NCBI GenBank assembly: GCA_008921705.1
Contig: VFFE01007037.1
Span: 1,244,939-1,308,938 of the forward strand
Origin: Burhinus oedicnemus
Lineage: Eukaryota > Chordata > Aves > Charadriiformes > Burhinidae
Direction of reading: 5' to 3'
DNA: 64,000 bases
Shown in pieces: positions 36,201 to 48,772 of the stretch (within the stretch, counting starts at the first letter, position 1; each line of letters opens with the position of its first letter). The notes under the pieces were generated by a model. That model did not search any database. It was not told the DNA's origin and saw nothing but the letters and a program-made list of their open reading frames with translations. The position numbers were made by a program, and so were the translations under genes.

Positions 36201-39200
36201 ATTGGGTTATTATGGATACTTTAAGCATCTAGAGAAAGCAGCTTTCCATACCCACAGTGAGGTCATTAGGGAAGGAGGGAGGGAGTTAGCTGATACCACA
36301 ATCATCTTTCCTGTGCAGACACTGAGCTGGAAGTTCTGCATTTTGACAAGACTTCCCTCAAAATAAAGATTCTTGGCACTGTAAGGAAGGAAATGCTAGT
36401 TGCAGCAGAAAAATAAGCAAAGCAGAATCCTAGCTTTGAAGAATGGACTAAATTTAGACCTACATATGTGTAGATTTTGCTCCCAACATAAGAAGTTCAA
36501 AGAGATATATTGCTACTAGGTATGACAGCAAAAGTAATATTGCCACTATGCTCCATTATCATTCTGTACAAAATCAATATCAAAACAACCCAAGTCTAGA
36601 CACATAAACGTCAAACTATTTAACAAGAAGCAGTTAGTGCAGAAAAAAACACTTAAATGGCAATTGAGGTAGTCTGATGGGTCTTAAAGTAGCTTACCAG
36701 GATTTATGTAAGATAAAAACAGTTTAACTAAGCATGTAGAACAAAGCCTGGGGGCTTATGGCTAAGAACAATATCAGAAGAACATCTAAGCTCTTTATCG
36801 TACCTGTCAGGTCCTAGTACTTGGCTGTTCTGTCAAAGGTGGAAGGCTTTCTAAATCTCCTAATTTCCTCCTTGATTTTAGGTTTTAGGTTACTTTATAA
36901 AATTACTGTTCACCTACTATTCACAAGACAGAGCACACAGTTCACAAAAAACAAGTTTGAGTTATTCCTGCTACTCAGATGAAATCTATCATTTTCAGAG
37001 TGCGTTCTCCACTTTATACATGTCATTCCTTATTGAGAGCTGACAAGGAGATTGTTAACAAGTAATATCCTCACAGAAATGGAATTTTGGAGTGAGACAG
37101 GCAGCAGAAATTAACACTTGATTAAAATACTAAAAATGACTAAATTCTGCAACTCAATTTTCAATCAAGGAAATAAGAGGGATGGAAGAACTGGAAAATA
37201 TAGGGACATTAACTTAAAAATGACCAGATATTTTGTTCTTAGTTTCTAAAGATGATCTTTTAAGTCAAGTGGCTTTCTTTTGGCTTTCAAATAGACCTAA
37301 AATAAAAAAGAAAATGAAAAAACAATTAGGGCCTAGGTGGAGCAAACCAGGTTTACTTGGTTCATAATTCATTTTTTATTGGTTCACAGTTCATTGTTGC
37401 TCTGTGTGCAACCAAAGATCATTTTGATTCTGTCATGAATCAGTTTTTTTCTGATGTGGTCACAAAACAAAACAAAAAATCCATCATTAACCCATCTGAA
37501 ACAAAACATAGTTGGGGTATTGCAGTGCAGAAAAAAACATACCTTCAATGTAAATAGAACTAAAGGAGATTTTATTGTCTAAGACATCTTTCATTTCACA
37601 GCCTTCAGCAGAAGTCATTAAGAGACCTCCATAGCGCAGTGAACTCTCTGGGGAAATTTGTTGCTGATTTCCCTGACTAGAGGAGAGGGCCTGTGCTTTA
37701 CGTAGGAAGACTTACCCAGTAACTGAATAAATAAGAATCTCCACAGAAAACTATTACAACCTCAACACCAAATCTTCTATACTTTGAGCAGTGTGCATTA
37801 TTTAAGATAATTAAGGCAATTTACAATATTCAACTTCAATATCTCATTTGAAGTATTCAACGTTCCCAAAACAGAATGAAACAACTCATGAAATAGCTGG
37901 TTCTGGAACAACTCTTGTACCTTGTGATGCTTTTGCTGTAACCTGCCCAAGAGGAGGAGATGCAGTGCTACAGTGGGTAAGGCAACCTATAATAAATTCA
38001 GGCGTGTTAAGCGTGGTTCTGCACAGGTGCCCATATGGCTAGCTGTACGAGGGGCACGGGTTGCTGAGGACAAGAAATGGAAGGCCTCCAGGTGTGACAC
38101 CGATCACTTGGCTCTTCTGTGCACATTGTCTCCTAAAGCAGCTATTTCTTATCCATACCTAGAAGAGCTACTTGAGGCTTGAGGCTGGCTTAGGGTTTTC
38201 AAGTGAGTAAAAACCTTTGTTAGATTTTTTTTTTCTTCAAATCCTACCACACAGCAAAACAGCAGGCAATTTCTTTAAAAATGCAGTATATTTTTAAGGT
38301 AACTAATAACTGTCTTATCTATTTTGAGGGATGATCGTGAAGACAATGAAGCAATGCCTGACTTCAATTATGACAGCAATCCCATTAAGTCAGTGGGATA
38401 ATCACAGGCTTAATGTTAGGAAAAGACTGAAGAGTTTTGCAATCATTGTATTGTCTCCAACATCATTGTATTCTGCTTGGGACATCCTGGCATGTTGATG
38501 TGCAACTCACTATTTATGACCCACTGCCTTCTTCAGCTGGTGTGTGACTTCATGGAGGAAAACAATTTGCTTTAAAATGAGATATATCGATCTTGAGAAC
38601 AGGATTTGAGGGCTATGTCCTGTGTGTTTACATTATGTGGATGGCAACTTATACCTGGACAAATAGACTTCACAACAAGTCCCGTAAAACGAAACTGTCC
38701 AGCCCCTAAAGGCATCTGCAAGGTCTCTGTATGAGTTTTGTGTTAATATGAGGGGAGGGATGCACCACACTAGAAAAGTTTGCAGCTTGTAGTTTAGGTC
38801 TTCCATTTCTGATTGTATCCTCGTACAGAAAAAATCCCTGAGTACAAGGAATAAGGAACCCTCTAGTCCTGTTCTACCACTTTGGCTGACGTCCCTCTGT
38901 TAAGGCTCAATCCATCTTCTGTACCACAGAGGTGGAAGTGACATTAAAAGGGACAATAGAGAAGGTAAAAATATTTGTCCGGAAAGCCATCGCCCACCCT
39001 TTCTGCTCATCACTGAGAAAATTTATGTAGGTAATCAGTGCAGACTGTTTGCTGCTTCCTTCTCTACCCCATACCCTCAATTATTTCTACAGATAAGCAG
39101 GATCTCAGCTCAGCAGAAACCCATTAAAGTAAGGAAGCCGGCTCCCCATCTGTCTCCATAGGTAAAGAAACTCTCCTGCAAAAATCTGATGTGAGATCTA

Positions 39201-41860
39201 CCAGGGCTGGGGAGTTTAGGGGATAGAGAAGAACAACTACTATCACTCTGCCAAAGAAATTCTGAAACAATGAGTTGCTAAATGATCCCAATGTTCACCG
39301 CACTGTGTTCAGGCTGCGATTTTCAACTCTGCCAAGAAGTCTGGTCACAAATCTTGATTCCTATCAGTTACTTCTAAGAAATGAGTTTTAATCTGCACAT
39401 ATTAGTTCTTGGCTAATCACACGCATTTGTTATCAGACCAAAGCTGTAATTTGCTTCATACTCTGATCTCTGTGCTCCTCTAAAAGCTTGGCAGCTGGCA
39501 GCTCAAGGTGGCACCACCTTTTGTGCCGTGACTTTGCACAGCCATGTGCTTTGATTATGAGCCATTTTGGGTACAATCTCAGTCAAAGTAGAGGATATGA
39601 TTGACTGTAAGAAGTCATGGCATTACATCATGGGTGCACTTAATGTCATCTAGAGACACAGTTTGCTGAAGACAGAAGTTTAGAATTAGAACTGGAAGTT
39701 AAATGTACTGACTATTTCTAAGTGAAACCAATCCCCTAAACACTTAAGAACTTGCTTAATTTTCAGCATATGCCACAGACTTCAAAGGAGGGTCAAAGTC
39801 CAATATTTTGAAGTAAAGACAAGCAAGAAATACCCTGGAATATTGGCTAAAGAAAAAAATACTATTATGGCAAGTTTTTCTAGGTGCTACTTCTACATTT
39901 AACTTTTCAAGTTCCTAGCACGTGTGCAAATTTTCAATTTGAGAAGACACGAAATAGTGCCTTTTTAGAAAAAGGGTCTGGAAAAAGGTAGAGGACTGGT
40001 ATTTGTTATATACTTTCTTCTCTGATTAAACGGTTAAAATTGAGATAATTATTGTCTGACAACTAAACATGGGTGTTAAGCAAATATTCCTTAAAGAAAT
40101 AATCGCCCGAAGTGTTGTTTTACCACTTCTACTACCAGGCCTGGTTTATATATGTAAACAAAACAATTTATACTTAAAATATACCCAGACATTGTGTCAG
40201 TGGTTTCTCCTTCTCTGCAAAGCTGACTTACAGGGCCTCAGGCTTACACTACTGCTCTGTTGAGAGATGTTTTTGTCAGAATGGGATATTTGTGTCAGAA
40301 GGAGCAATGATACATTATCATCACTGTAAATATGAGCCAGAATGAAAGGATCAGAAAGACTAAAAACAATAATTAAAATGCCTTCCCCCCTGTATGTGGC
40401 AGTCATGATTTAACATCCAGGACAGAAATAAGCATGACTGGAATAGCAAAGGAGAGGTGAAGGATTACACAAAATCGTTTCCTGAGGTCACCAATTTGTA
40501 ACACACATGACATTCAGTCTATGCTTGCAGTCAGTGTCTGCTCTTTAATATATTTTTTGTTATGTTTCATCAGTTATTTGGTATAAGATCTTGAGCCAGA
40601 GAGCTGGACAGATGAAAGGAGGCTGAGGGAGGATGTGAAGAAAGCAAAGGCAGGGGGAGATGAAAAACTGAAATAGCTCAAGGAAGCAGCATAAGAAATG
40701 TTTGGGAAGTGCTTGAAAGAGCACTGCAAGAGAATGGAGGAGTGATGAGTGTGGAGACATCTTTTGTGTGAGGGATACGTCACTCTGAAACATCACTCTG
40801 GCTCATCTCCATTTTCTACATTAAAATCGTGTCTTTTAATCCCAGACATATTGTGTAAATGACTTTGACCTTGACAAAAACCCTAGAGAGAGAGAAAATG
40901 TAGTCATATTGCTGTAATTTTTTTCCTGAGGTGACAGTACCCCGAACTACAATCACTTTCCTTTGCAATAATTTTTTCCTGGGTAAATAGCCCACTCTGG
41001 TCTGTTCCTTTTACTCCTAAAAGGCTGGAGACAAACTCCATATCAAATTAGTAAAATTTCTACCTAGTCCTTATGAAAAGTTTGCAAGATAAATGCAACA
41101 AAACAATAAAGTACAAATTATTAACTAAATCTTACATTTCCTGCCAAGCTACGGTACCCTTGCTATACCCCTGAAATATTAATAACTTGCATGGAGGTCT
41201 TTGTTTCAGTTATAAAACACCTACATTCCTTGGTCAACAAAGCTGGGGAAAAAAACAACCAGAGACCTCAAAGATCATCTGGGACGTCTCGTTTAGGACT
41301 CTTTTCATATCAATCACAGTCTCAATGTCCCCTCAATGAGGGAGTAAAATGATGGGATATTTCACCTTTCCAGATGACCAGACCCCTTTGCTTTCAAGAA
41401 CGTCTAAGTGAGAATATGTTGCAGGTGGTTGTACTATTGAGAACAGTTGGATAATCTTTCACTCTCAAACATTGACAGAATAGCTTCAAAGCATTCTCCT
41501 TCTATCTCTCATCCTTGCATGTCGGGCTGTGCCGTAGGCAACGTGACAGCTGAACATATGGGGCATAGGTAAGAATGTACGTAGATGGTCAAAGCCAGGT
41601 TCTGTCTCAGAGAATTGCTGTATGGCTTTGTGTGTACACACACATGTATTTCTAAGGTACAGGGGGTGTGAAAGCATGGAAAATGTTCATCTGTTGTTAT
41701 AACCGTAGGTATTATAAGGAAAGATACAGGGTTTGAACATCTTTCCTTAAATCTCTGGTTGCATGTGGACTATTTTCACCCGGTTTCTATCAGTAATTAG
41801 TGTAGCTGACATTCATAAGATTTCCAGATTTTGAAACAATGACTTGATTCCTTAGTTTTC
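30235..41860. other. Long non-coding stretch, no recognisable gene or repeat family
   Basis: About 11.6 kb. Simple sequence: T14 at 31230-31243; an imperfect direct repeat with a period near 22 at about 37358-37395; a purine-rich patch at about 40590-40765. A GC-richer patch at about 31700-32140 and another at about 33780-33890 contain short overlapping open frames without domains. A donor-like 'cagtgggtaagg' occurs at about 37972-37983 but has no credible exon before it. No transposon, RNA gene or CpG island was recognised. Confidence 0.5.
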
Positions 41861-41936
41861 TGCTAGAGCAGGGGGGTTGGACCAAACGACCTCCAGGCAT
41901 CCCTTCCAACCTCAACCATTCGGTGATTCTGTAATC
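41861..41936 (+). mobile_element. CR1 LINE, 3'-terminal fragment
   Basis: The block 'gcaggggggttggaccaaac' and 'cccttccaacctcaacca', ending in 'gtgattctgtaatc', matches the terminal 70-80 bases of avian CR1 elements. It includes the 8-bp-type tail (attctgtg-like). Only the extreme 3' end is present, the usual result of severe 5' truncation in CR1 retrotransposition. It carries no coding sequence. Confidence 0.88.
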
Positions 41937-43602
41937 AATGTAGTAGTAAGCTCTAAGGTCCAATCCTGACTGAAATGTTAAGGTCTGTGTGAGTAGCATT
42001 TGGCATTTGTGTGAGTTCAACAGGCTGAGCCTCCCTCAATTCTGAACACCCATTGAGCAGGAGAAAGAGAGGACATCTGCGAATCCATCTCTTCAGTGTG
42101 CCATTGCTTCTGATTTTCTCATGTCTAGAAATGCAAATAATATGATAACATCTTACCAGAGCAAAGTGAAACTCCTAAGGGATTTCATGTAAGACAAGTT
42201 CCTTTTAGGATTACCACCACAATGATAGCAGTACAGTGATAGCAACACATCTAAACCAGTAGTGTTTCTGAATAAAAGTGCTAACACAGAAACCCCTTCA
42301 AATTATTCTCAGTATCTGCTATTTACAAGGCTGATTTGGGGTTCTAAAGACAGAGCTCCTTTAGACCTCAATGAATCAGATTAACTTTACTAAAACTCAT
42401 GAACTTCTTACAGAATCTCACACAGATGGAAAGGAAACTAGGGCTTGGCATCTTACTCTGTATCTCGTAATCCTCTCCCCTGTAGAATTCTGGTGATTTC
42501 AGAAGTGTTACCATGTCTGAGATGTAGGAGAAAAAATGCTGATAAAAGGGTAATGCTGCCTTTCATCTAAATACTAATACTATACACTAAAAAGAAGTAG
42601 TAGACCTGCAGTAATTCTTATGCTTACTGCTATTTCTTCCTTTGCAAGACGTCAAGTGTCTTTTTCCATCAGAAATTGCTAAAAATGAGGTGGTCATGGC
42701 AACCCTAGTGCATGCTAGATCATTCCCAGCACACCTTCTGGAGTGCAACAAAACACAATGAAATTCACGGGTGGTTCAGAGACTCAGCTTGTGGTTCTGC
42801 TCAAATAGACAACACAGACAGCTCTTCACATCTTAAAATGAAATATAGCCTATGAGGAGAGCTGGTGTGGTTGTGTGAGGAGTACGGAACAGGCATGCGC
42901 TGTACGTGACCCAGTCCTTGTGCTCAGGAGCTGCAGAGGCGTGTGGGTCAGGTGCAGAGACAGGAACTGTTAAAATGGTCTCCATCATGGAAGTAGGCAC
43001 AGCACTCAGGTGCATATGGGCTGCTACAGGTCAGCTGGCCAAGGAAAAGGGTTCCTATCCTGGAGCAAATTACAGAGGTAGTATAGGTATATAGCCAATG
43101 AAAACGTAGGCTAAACTGTGCGATCTTACCATTGGCTTTGGCAAAGAGCATGTACAGCAACCAGGAATTTGTTTTTGCTGATGAGCAGTAATTTGTTAAG
43201 CTGGTGAAACAGTACTGACATTAATTGTGTCTATACCATCTATTTTAATTTGTTATTTCTACTCAATTTTTCCAGTTATTCTTCTTTACTCCTTTACAGC
43301 AAATCATTGCAAATCCGCCCTTAACTGGAATCATTTTACAAAAGCAGATCTCAGAAAAGTTTGCTATCTGTATTTTTAAAAGGTGATAATATTACCCTTA
43401 AGTTACATTTTAGGCAACTCAGAATACGGAATTATTAGTGTGCCAGAAAAGTTTCTTTTGCAAAAAAATCCGTTGTCTTATGGTATCCTTCATTGCCTTG
43501 TGTAATGTAATTTTAGAAGTTCCAGGTGATGGGTCTTCCTTTTCTCTTGGATCATTCCACAACCTAATAAATTATTTTTTTTTCTTCTTGGATTAAGCCT
43601 AA
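41937..43602. other. Non-coding DNA, nothing recognised
   Basis: AT-rich with a moderate-GC patch near 42830-43060. Open frames are at most about 76 codons. A T9 run precedes the TTTG microsatellite. No gene or element is supported. Confidence 0.5.
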
Positions 43603-43630
43603 TTTGTTTGTTTGTTTGTTTGTTTGTTTG
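43603..43630. repeat. (TTTG)7 microsatellite
   Basis: Seven perfect tandem copies of TTTG, followed by TTTT. Tetranucleotide repeats of this purity are often length-polymorphic. Confidence 0.95.
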
Positions 43631-45199
43631 TTTTCCATATGAAAATAAAAAAATATTACAAAAATGGGCTGGTTATTTTTTTAGTTACTTTTATCTGACC
43701 TTTCCTTTTATATTCACATTCCACAAATACGAAGGACTTTTCAATGAATTAGAATATTAGCAACCATTACATATCCTTAGGAAAATGCTGATTCTATCTG
43801 TGAATCACACTGAAGGAACAATACCAAAAGTTCCCCTGACAAAAAAGAACAGTACTGTGAATTATTTACCCAATGAGATAAAAGTCTTCAGTCCTTCCAA
43901 GAGGGATTGCTATGCATTGGCACTAGCTCCTCCAGCCTGTGCCCAGCAGTCATGCCCTTACCCTTGTCCTCTGCCTGGGGACCACCTCTGGCTGGGAAAG
44001 GCCCTGAGCTGCAAATCATTGGAGGCTGAGCAAGTATTCAGGGGTTCATCACTGTGAACTTTCCTGTTTTCTTACTCTAAGCATCTGGTTTTGGTCTTTC
44101 CCCCACCTCACCATAAATAGATGTTAGTGCTCTGAATGCTTGCACACATGCTTCTTGATCCCCCACAAGCAGCAAGAGAGAAGGAGCTTGGTGATGACCC
44201 CAGAAGGCAGATCCTGGGACCTGGGGCAGTCTCCGTATCCACTCCCAGTGAGGATGAGATAGGTAGAGACATGCCACAAGGCTGGAGGGGGGCTGTGGGG
44301 ATACCAGCTCAAGGGCCAGCACAAATTTGCTGACTATTAGTCCTGAAAACTAAATGGCACTGCAGCAGTAGACAAGCACCGGGCAGATATCTTAGCTGTA
44401 GAAACTACAACCAAAGAAAATGCAGCCAGAGCCATTCAGGAAATTGTCTATTGGCTTCAGAAGTCATACGAGAGGTAACAAATGTGGGTTCACCTCACTG
44501 GTCTGCCCCCTTCTGCCCCAAGCACAAACTAAAAAATGTAGGTATGTAGATGACCAACTCATTTGAGAAATGATCTCTGTAACCTAATGACTAGAGAAGT
44601 CTGTTACAATGCTGGAAACCTCTGCTCCAGTTCCTGCTCCACCAAACACTTGTTTACACAAACAGAACACTAAGAATAGGAAAAGACCCCAGAATAGACC
44701 AAATCTCTAAGGCAAACCCCTGGCAGCGCAAGTGTAAAGTTTGACTGTGTTTCAGATCAGTGTCAGCAGATGCGGCCTTGGTCTACCCCATCCCATCAGA
44801 ACAGTGTGACCAGCAGGCCTCTGGCTCTTCCACACCACATTCAGAGTGGGACCAACAGTTTCCTCTGGGGCCTGAGAGCTGTTCCACCTCTGTTGAGGGA
44901 ACACTATTATAGGCCATACCACTTTCTTGTACCTCTTGCTTACAGCTGAAAAACTCCTCAGGGTTTTTTACAACAAGACTTTGCCTACTTGTCTTTGCTG
45001 GTGCTATTGACTATATTGCCTTCCACCCATACGATCATCCATTTTTTCTCTGTCTCTCAAACAGGCGTTTGTCTTTCATGTTTTATTGGTTCAATAAGCC
45101 ACAAGTTGGAAGGGAATTTTCTGTGCACAGTAGGACTATGGATGGGCAGAGACCCAGCTGTAGGCAGGGTTAAGAGATCCATAGACGTTTGTTCCTAAT
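43631..45199. other. Non-coding DNA, nothing recognised
   Basis: Moderate GC at about 43900-44340 and 44690-44900, with short overlapping frames on both strands (at most 90 codons). No domain, splice-bounded exon, repeat or RNA gene could be identified. Confidence 0.45.
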
Positions 45200-46720
45200 A
45201 TCTTCAGTTCATCATAAAAGCTGTAGCTGTATTTTTTCACTCCTGATTATAAATATGTATCTTTTATAATCATCTCCCTACAGAAAGAAATGTAGGAAAT
45301 GTATTTTGCTTTTAAGATCATATCCTAAATATTATAGACATTCACAAAATAATCGCAAATATGTTCGACGGTTTAAATGGAAGTGCCTTAACACTTAAAA
45401 CGAGATTTTATTAGATATATTTAGCTTTTGGATAAATGAAAGAAATAATAAAGATGACTGTTTTTCATTCCACACATTCAGTAAATTGAGCTTATATGAT
45501 AACTTTCATAGGATAAATGTTAGTTTAAATTATCTGCATTTGACCTTTAAGCTAGTATTAAAATGCTAAACCAATTTATGCTGTTAAAATGCATTGAACA
45601 AATTATATGACAATAACTCTTATACAATGTGAAGCAATTTTGATGATCTTTAAAGATAGTGGATGGTATTTATGATAACAGCTCTAAGCGCCTTTATATC
45701 ACAGCTGTGGTGAGGCTTAATGTGGCAGGAACTGTCAGACTGGATCAATACATGCTTTTCAGGCTTCTTTTGGTGCCATAATCCAGCCCCTGCAAGAAGT
45801 GACCTCATGAGCTGCCTAAGCTCTTGTTGTTCTTGTTCTGTTTTGTTAATTGAAGAATATCGAGGCTTATGAAAATGACAAAGCTGAGCAAAAGCTAATT
45901 ATGAAAGAAAAACAATAAAGCCAGGGGTGAGTCTAGGTCAGCTTTCAGTGGGAGTCCAGATTCTACTATATTTTTTCTGCCATCTGTCTGCTGGTGTTTG
46001 AGAGAAGAAACTAACATCTCTTAAATACAAAATTAGTGAGCAAAATCAGGTAAGTATTTTAGCTTTTCCAAAGAAGCCTTTGTTGCTTTAAGAAGAAAGC
46101 CATCAGCTCACTAAGAGGAAGCTGTAGGTGACAACAAACAAGTTGCAGACAAATAAACCCCTTGTCTTCCCTATTTATTTCTCTCTTATTTTACCTGTGG
46201 CCCCCTCTAACACCTAGCTCTCCTGCTGCCTTACGCAGCCAGGCGCAAGGGCTGTGGGATTGGGCCCTTCAGCGATACGCAGGCACCAGCACCTTGACTT
46301 ATTCAATCTAACAAGGGCTGCGAGGATAACAAAAAGAAAAGCTTTTACCGTGAAGGCAGAAACATCCTCAGCAATGAGAGTGAACAGTGTTAGAAACCTC
46401 AAGGGAAAACATAACCTCGCTGTTAAAATGAATTTTTACTTTAATTTAAAAGCCTTTTGTATGAAGGCGCTAGGGCACACAGCTTAGCACATTCATCTGC
46501 TCAAGACTCAGTTGACTGTAAGCAAAAATATGACAGATCCCTAAGCTGGTTTGTAAGAGATTGTCTAATACCTGGACAGAGTCACCAAGTGACAGCTGCA
46601 AATAATCGGCTGCACCTTTTCGTAAGTATTTCAGTAATTTACAATAGATTGTTAGCCATAAAAAACCTCTCACCGGGATCCCAGTCCTTGTGCAAGGTCT
46701 AATACTCCAGCAGGAATCCC
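45200..46720. promoter_or_regulatory. Candidate non-coding regulatory block
   Basis: No transposon is visible and coding potential is low. The DNA alternates AT-rich stretches with motif-dense pieces: 'gttaattgaag' (about 45846-45856), 'gctaattatgaaag' (about 45893-45906) and a TALE/E-box-like 'gtgacagctgcaaataat' (about 46588-46605). Lack of repeats over 1.5 kb plus such motifs is the usual look of conserved gene-desert enhancers. The call is inference from composition and motifs only. Confidence 0.22.
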
Positions 46721-47679
46721 GTCCTTCTCTGGGTCTCAAGTTTAATTATCGCAGCAATTTCTCTGCCTTTGGAAAAGCTCTGCTACACCAAAGCCAGATG
46801 TATTTCTTATTGGATAATAGCTCCCTTCGCATTTCATAGAGAATATTGTGCTGAGTCCAGCTGTACATTATACATTTGATATGCAGACACTAAATTAAAA
46901 TATAAATGGACTACGTAAGTGACATGTGGTTGACGTTAGTGTTAGAGAAACCTAGAAATGAGATTAAAAATTTAACCTAAACATGTGAAAAATGCCTTAT
47001 ATTTTTCTAGAGGATTTCACGCTGGAGGAGTTTAGCTGTATGTTTTTAAACACAGGCTACTAATATTTTCAAACAATCCATATGAGTTCATACAAACATA
47101 TTCCAGAGCCATCTTTTCTGCAACTAAAGTACTTGGATAAAATGCCACTATTGAGATATGAACACAGCTTCCATTTTCTTACCCTTAAAATTAAATGTGC
47201 AAATGGGAGTTCATTTTTTTCCTTAAACGCCACAAAATCACAGTAACAGGAGTGCAGTCCCAACAAACAAGCAAATTCAACTGAAGATCTCCCGATATCG
47301 TACATATGGACAGGGTGGCGTATTTCTACTTCATGTTATAATACAAATAATCTAGTATTGATGTACCATTACCAAAAGCTGCTTAAATCATGGTGATCTA
47401 CAAAGACAATCAGAAAGAGATCTTTAAAACAAACAGAATGAGGTATTTAGGTCCTGTCTAGTAACTAAGACAGAAATCTTTGAGTGCCTTAAGGACCAAG
47501 CAAAGAAAACTTACCCACAAGGGATTTTTGGCCAGAAAGATTGAATATGGATGCATGGGTACAATTAAAACAGGTCGATTAGAACTGAGAGGTAAAACTT
47601 GTGGTTTAAAATTTGTTTCTGGTTTTTTCAAGGCATTCTTGGATTTTTCAGAGGGTTTCTGCAAACAGCCGGGGGAACC
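46721..47679. other. Non-coding DNA, nothing recognised
   Basis: AT-rich sequence grading into the GC-rich block. A minus-strand frame of 108 codons (47458-47784) overlaps plus-strand frames and has no recognisable domain. Confidence 0.45.
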
Positions 47680-48772
47680 ATGACAGCAGGCGTTTGGGAA
47701 TTTTCCCTGTGTACGATCCCTCTGGACGGGCTGGGTACGCTCATTGGTGGCAGCCCTGGACCCGGTGGCTCTGCAGCACCACAAAACAGAAAGGTGAGGA
47801 TTATATTAAAGAAAATAGAAGGGTAAACAACAAGACAGGAGGAAAAAGCACAAATGGCAAAGCTACCAAACCCACTCAGGAAACACTCGTGCTACCCCAG
47901 TGCTGTTCTCTGCCCGGCAGTCCCAGCCCCTCTGCTTGCAGGGGTTTTGTGGGGCACCCTCAGCATCCTACACAGGCAAGCAGCCCCAAGCCGAGCTCTG
48001 CCCACCTGTGGGGCAGCTGAAGAGGGAAACCTGGGCTTGGTGTTGTCTCAAGTAAGTCTTGCAGCTCTGAACGTGTCCAGGAGAGAGGAGCAGTGGCCAC
48101 ACGCAGGCTTTGCCCGAGCTCTCCCTGACTGGGACCCTCGCAGCCTTCCCCTGGGATGCAGATGCCTGCACTGAACCCAGGAATCCCCAAACCCTGCTTT
48201 CCCCCAGCCTTGCAGTGGCCGGCCAGCCTCTGCGTGCTGCAGGGCTGGATCCTGGCCTACAGGCTGTTTTTAAGCTGCACCTTGTGATGGAGAATTAACT
48301 GGGGTTGGGGGCAAGTCTGCTCCATCCCATCTGTGCCAGGACAGCCCACCCACAACAGCCTGATGAGCAGCGCACCCGCTCCAGGGAAGCAGGGTAGGCT
48401 TGTTTGGGTTTTGTGGGTTTTTTTAGCTTCCCTCTCTTAACCCAACTGAGAGAAACGAAAAGGACGAGTTTGCTATGGCACCGTCTTTGTTCCCCTATCT
48501 CCTCCTCTTCCCTATCCCTGCAGCGCTCCTTGCTGGGGCTGGGGACATGTGCCTGGGGAGTCCCTGCCAGGCATGGGCAATCCTGTCTGGGAATTTCGGC
48601 CAGAGCTTTGGCCCAGGAGCTAATTCACATCTTTGGGCAAATTCCCACTGCTTCACTCCGTCGCAGGCTCGCAGGTTAAGAGCAGGCTCAGCCTCCGGTT
48701 TCCAGCTGCTACCTCTCCACTGCAATCTGCCTGGGGGAGCCATCCTCCAGATGCTTGAGGAAACCACTGCCT
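47680..48772. other. GC-rich block of about 1.1 kb, possible untranslated exon or isochore island
   Basis: GC content is clearly above the surrounding DNA, and open frames up to 135 codons overlap on both strands. A good splice-donor-like site, aag|gtgagg, lies at 47791-47799. CpGs are present but sparse for this GC level, so it does not look like a CpG island. No protein domain is recognised in any frame. It could be part of a lncRNA, an old gene remnant, an unrecognised repeat or simply a GC-rich island. Confidence 0.35.

Noticed and set aside
41265..41300. 'cctcaaagatcatct' resembling a reversed CR1 terminus.
   Set aside because: The match is about 15 bases and the surrounding DNA shows no other CR1 block.
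47613..48020. 135-codon plus-strand open frame.
   Set aside because: Overlapped by other frames in the same GC-rich block, Trp/Ser/Pro-rich, no recognisable family.
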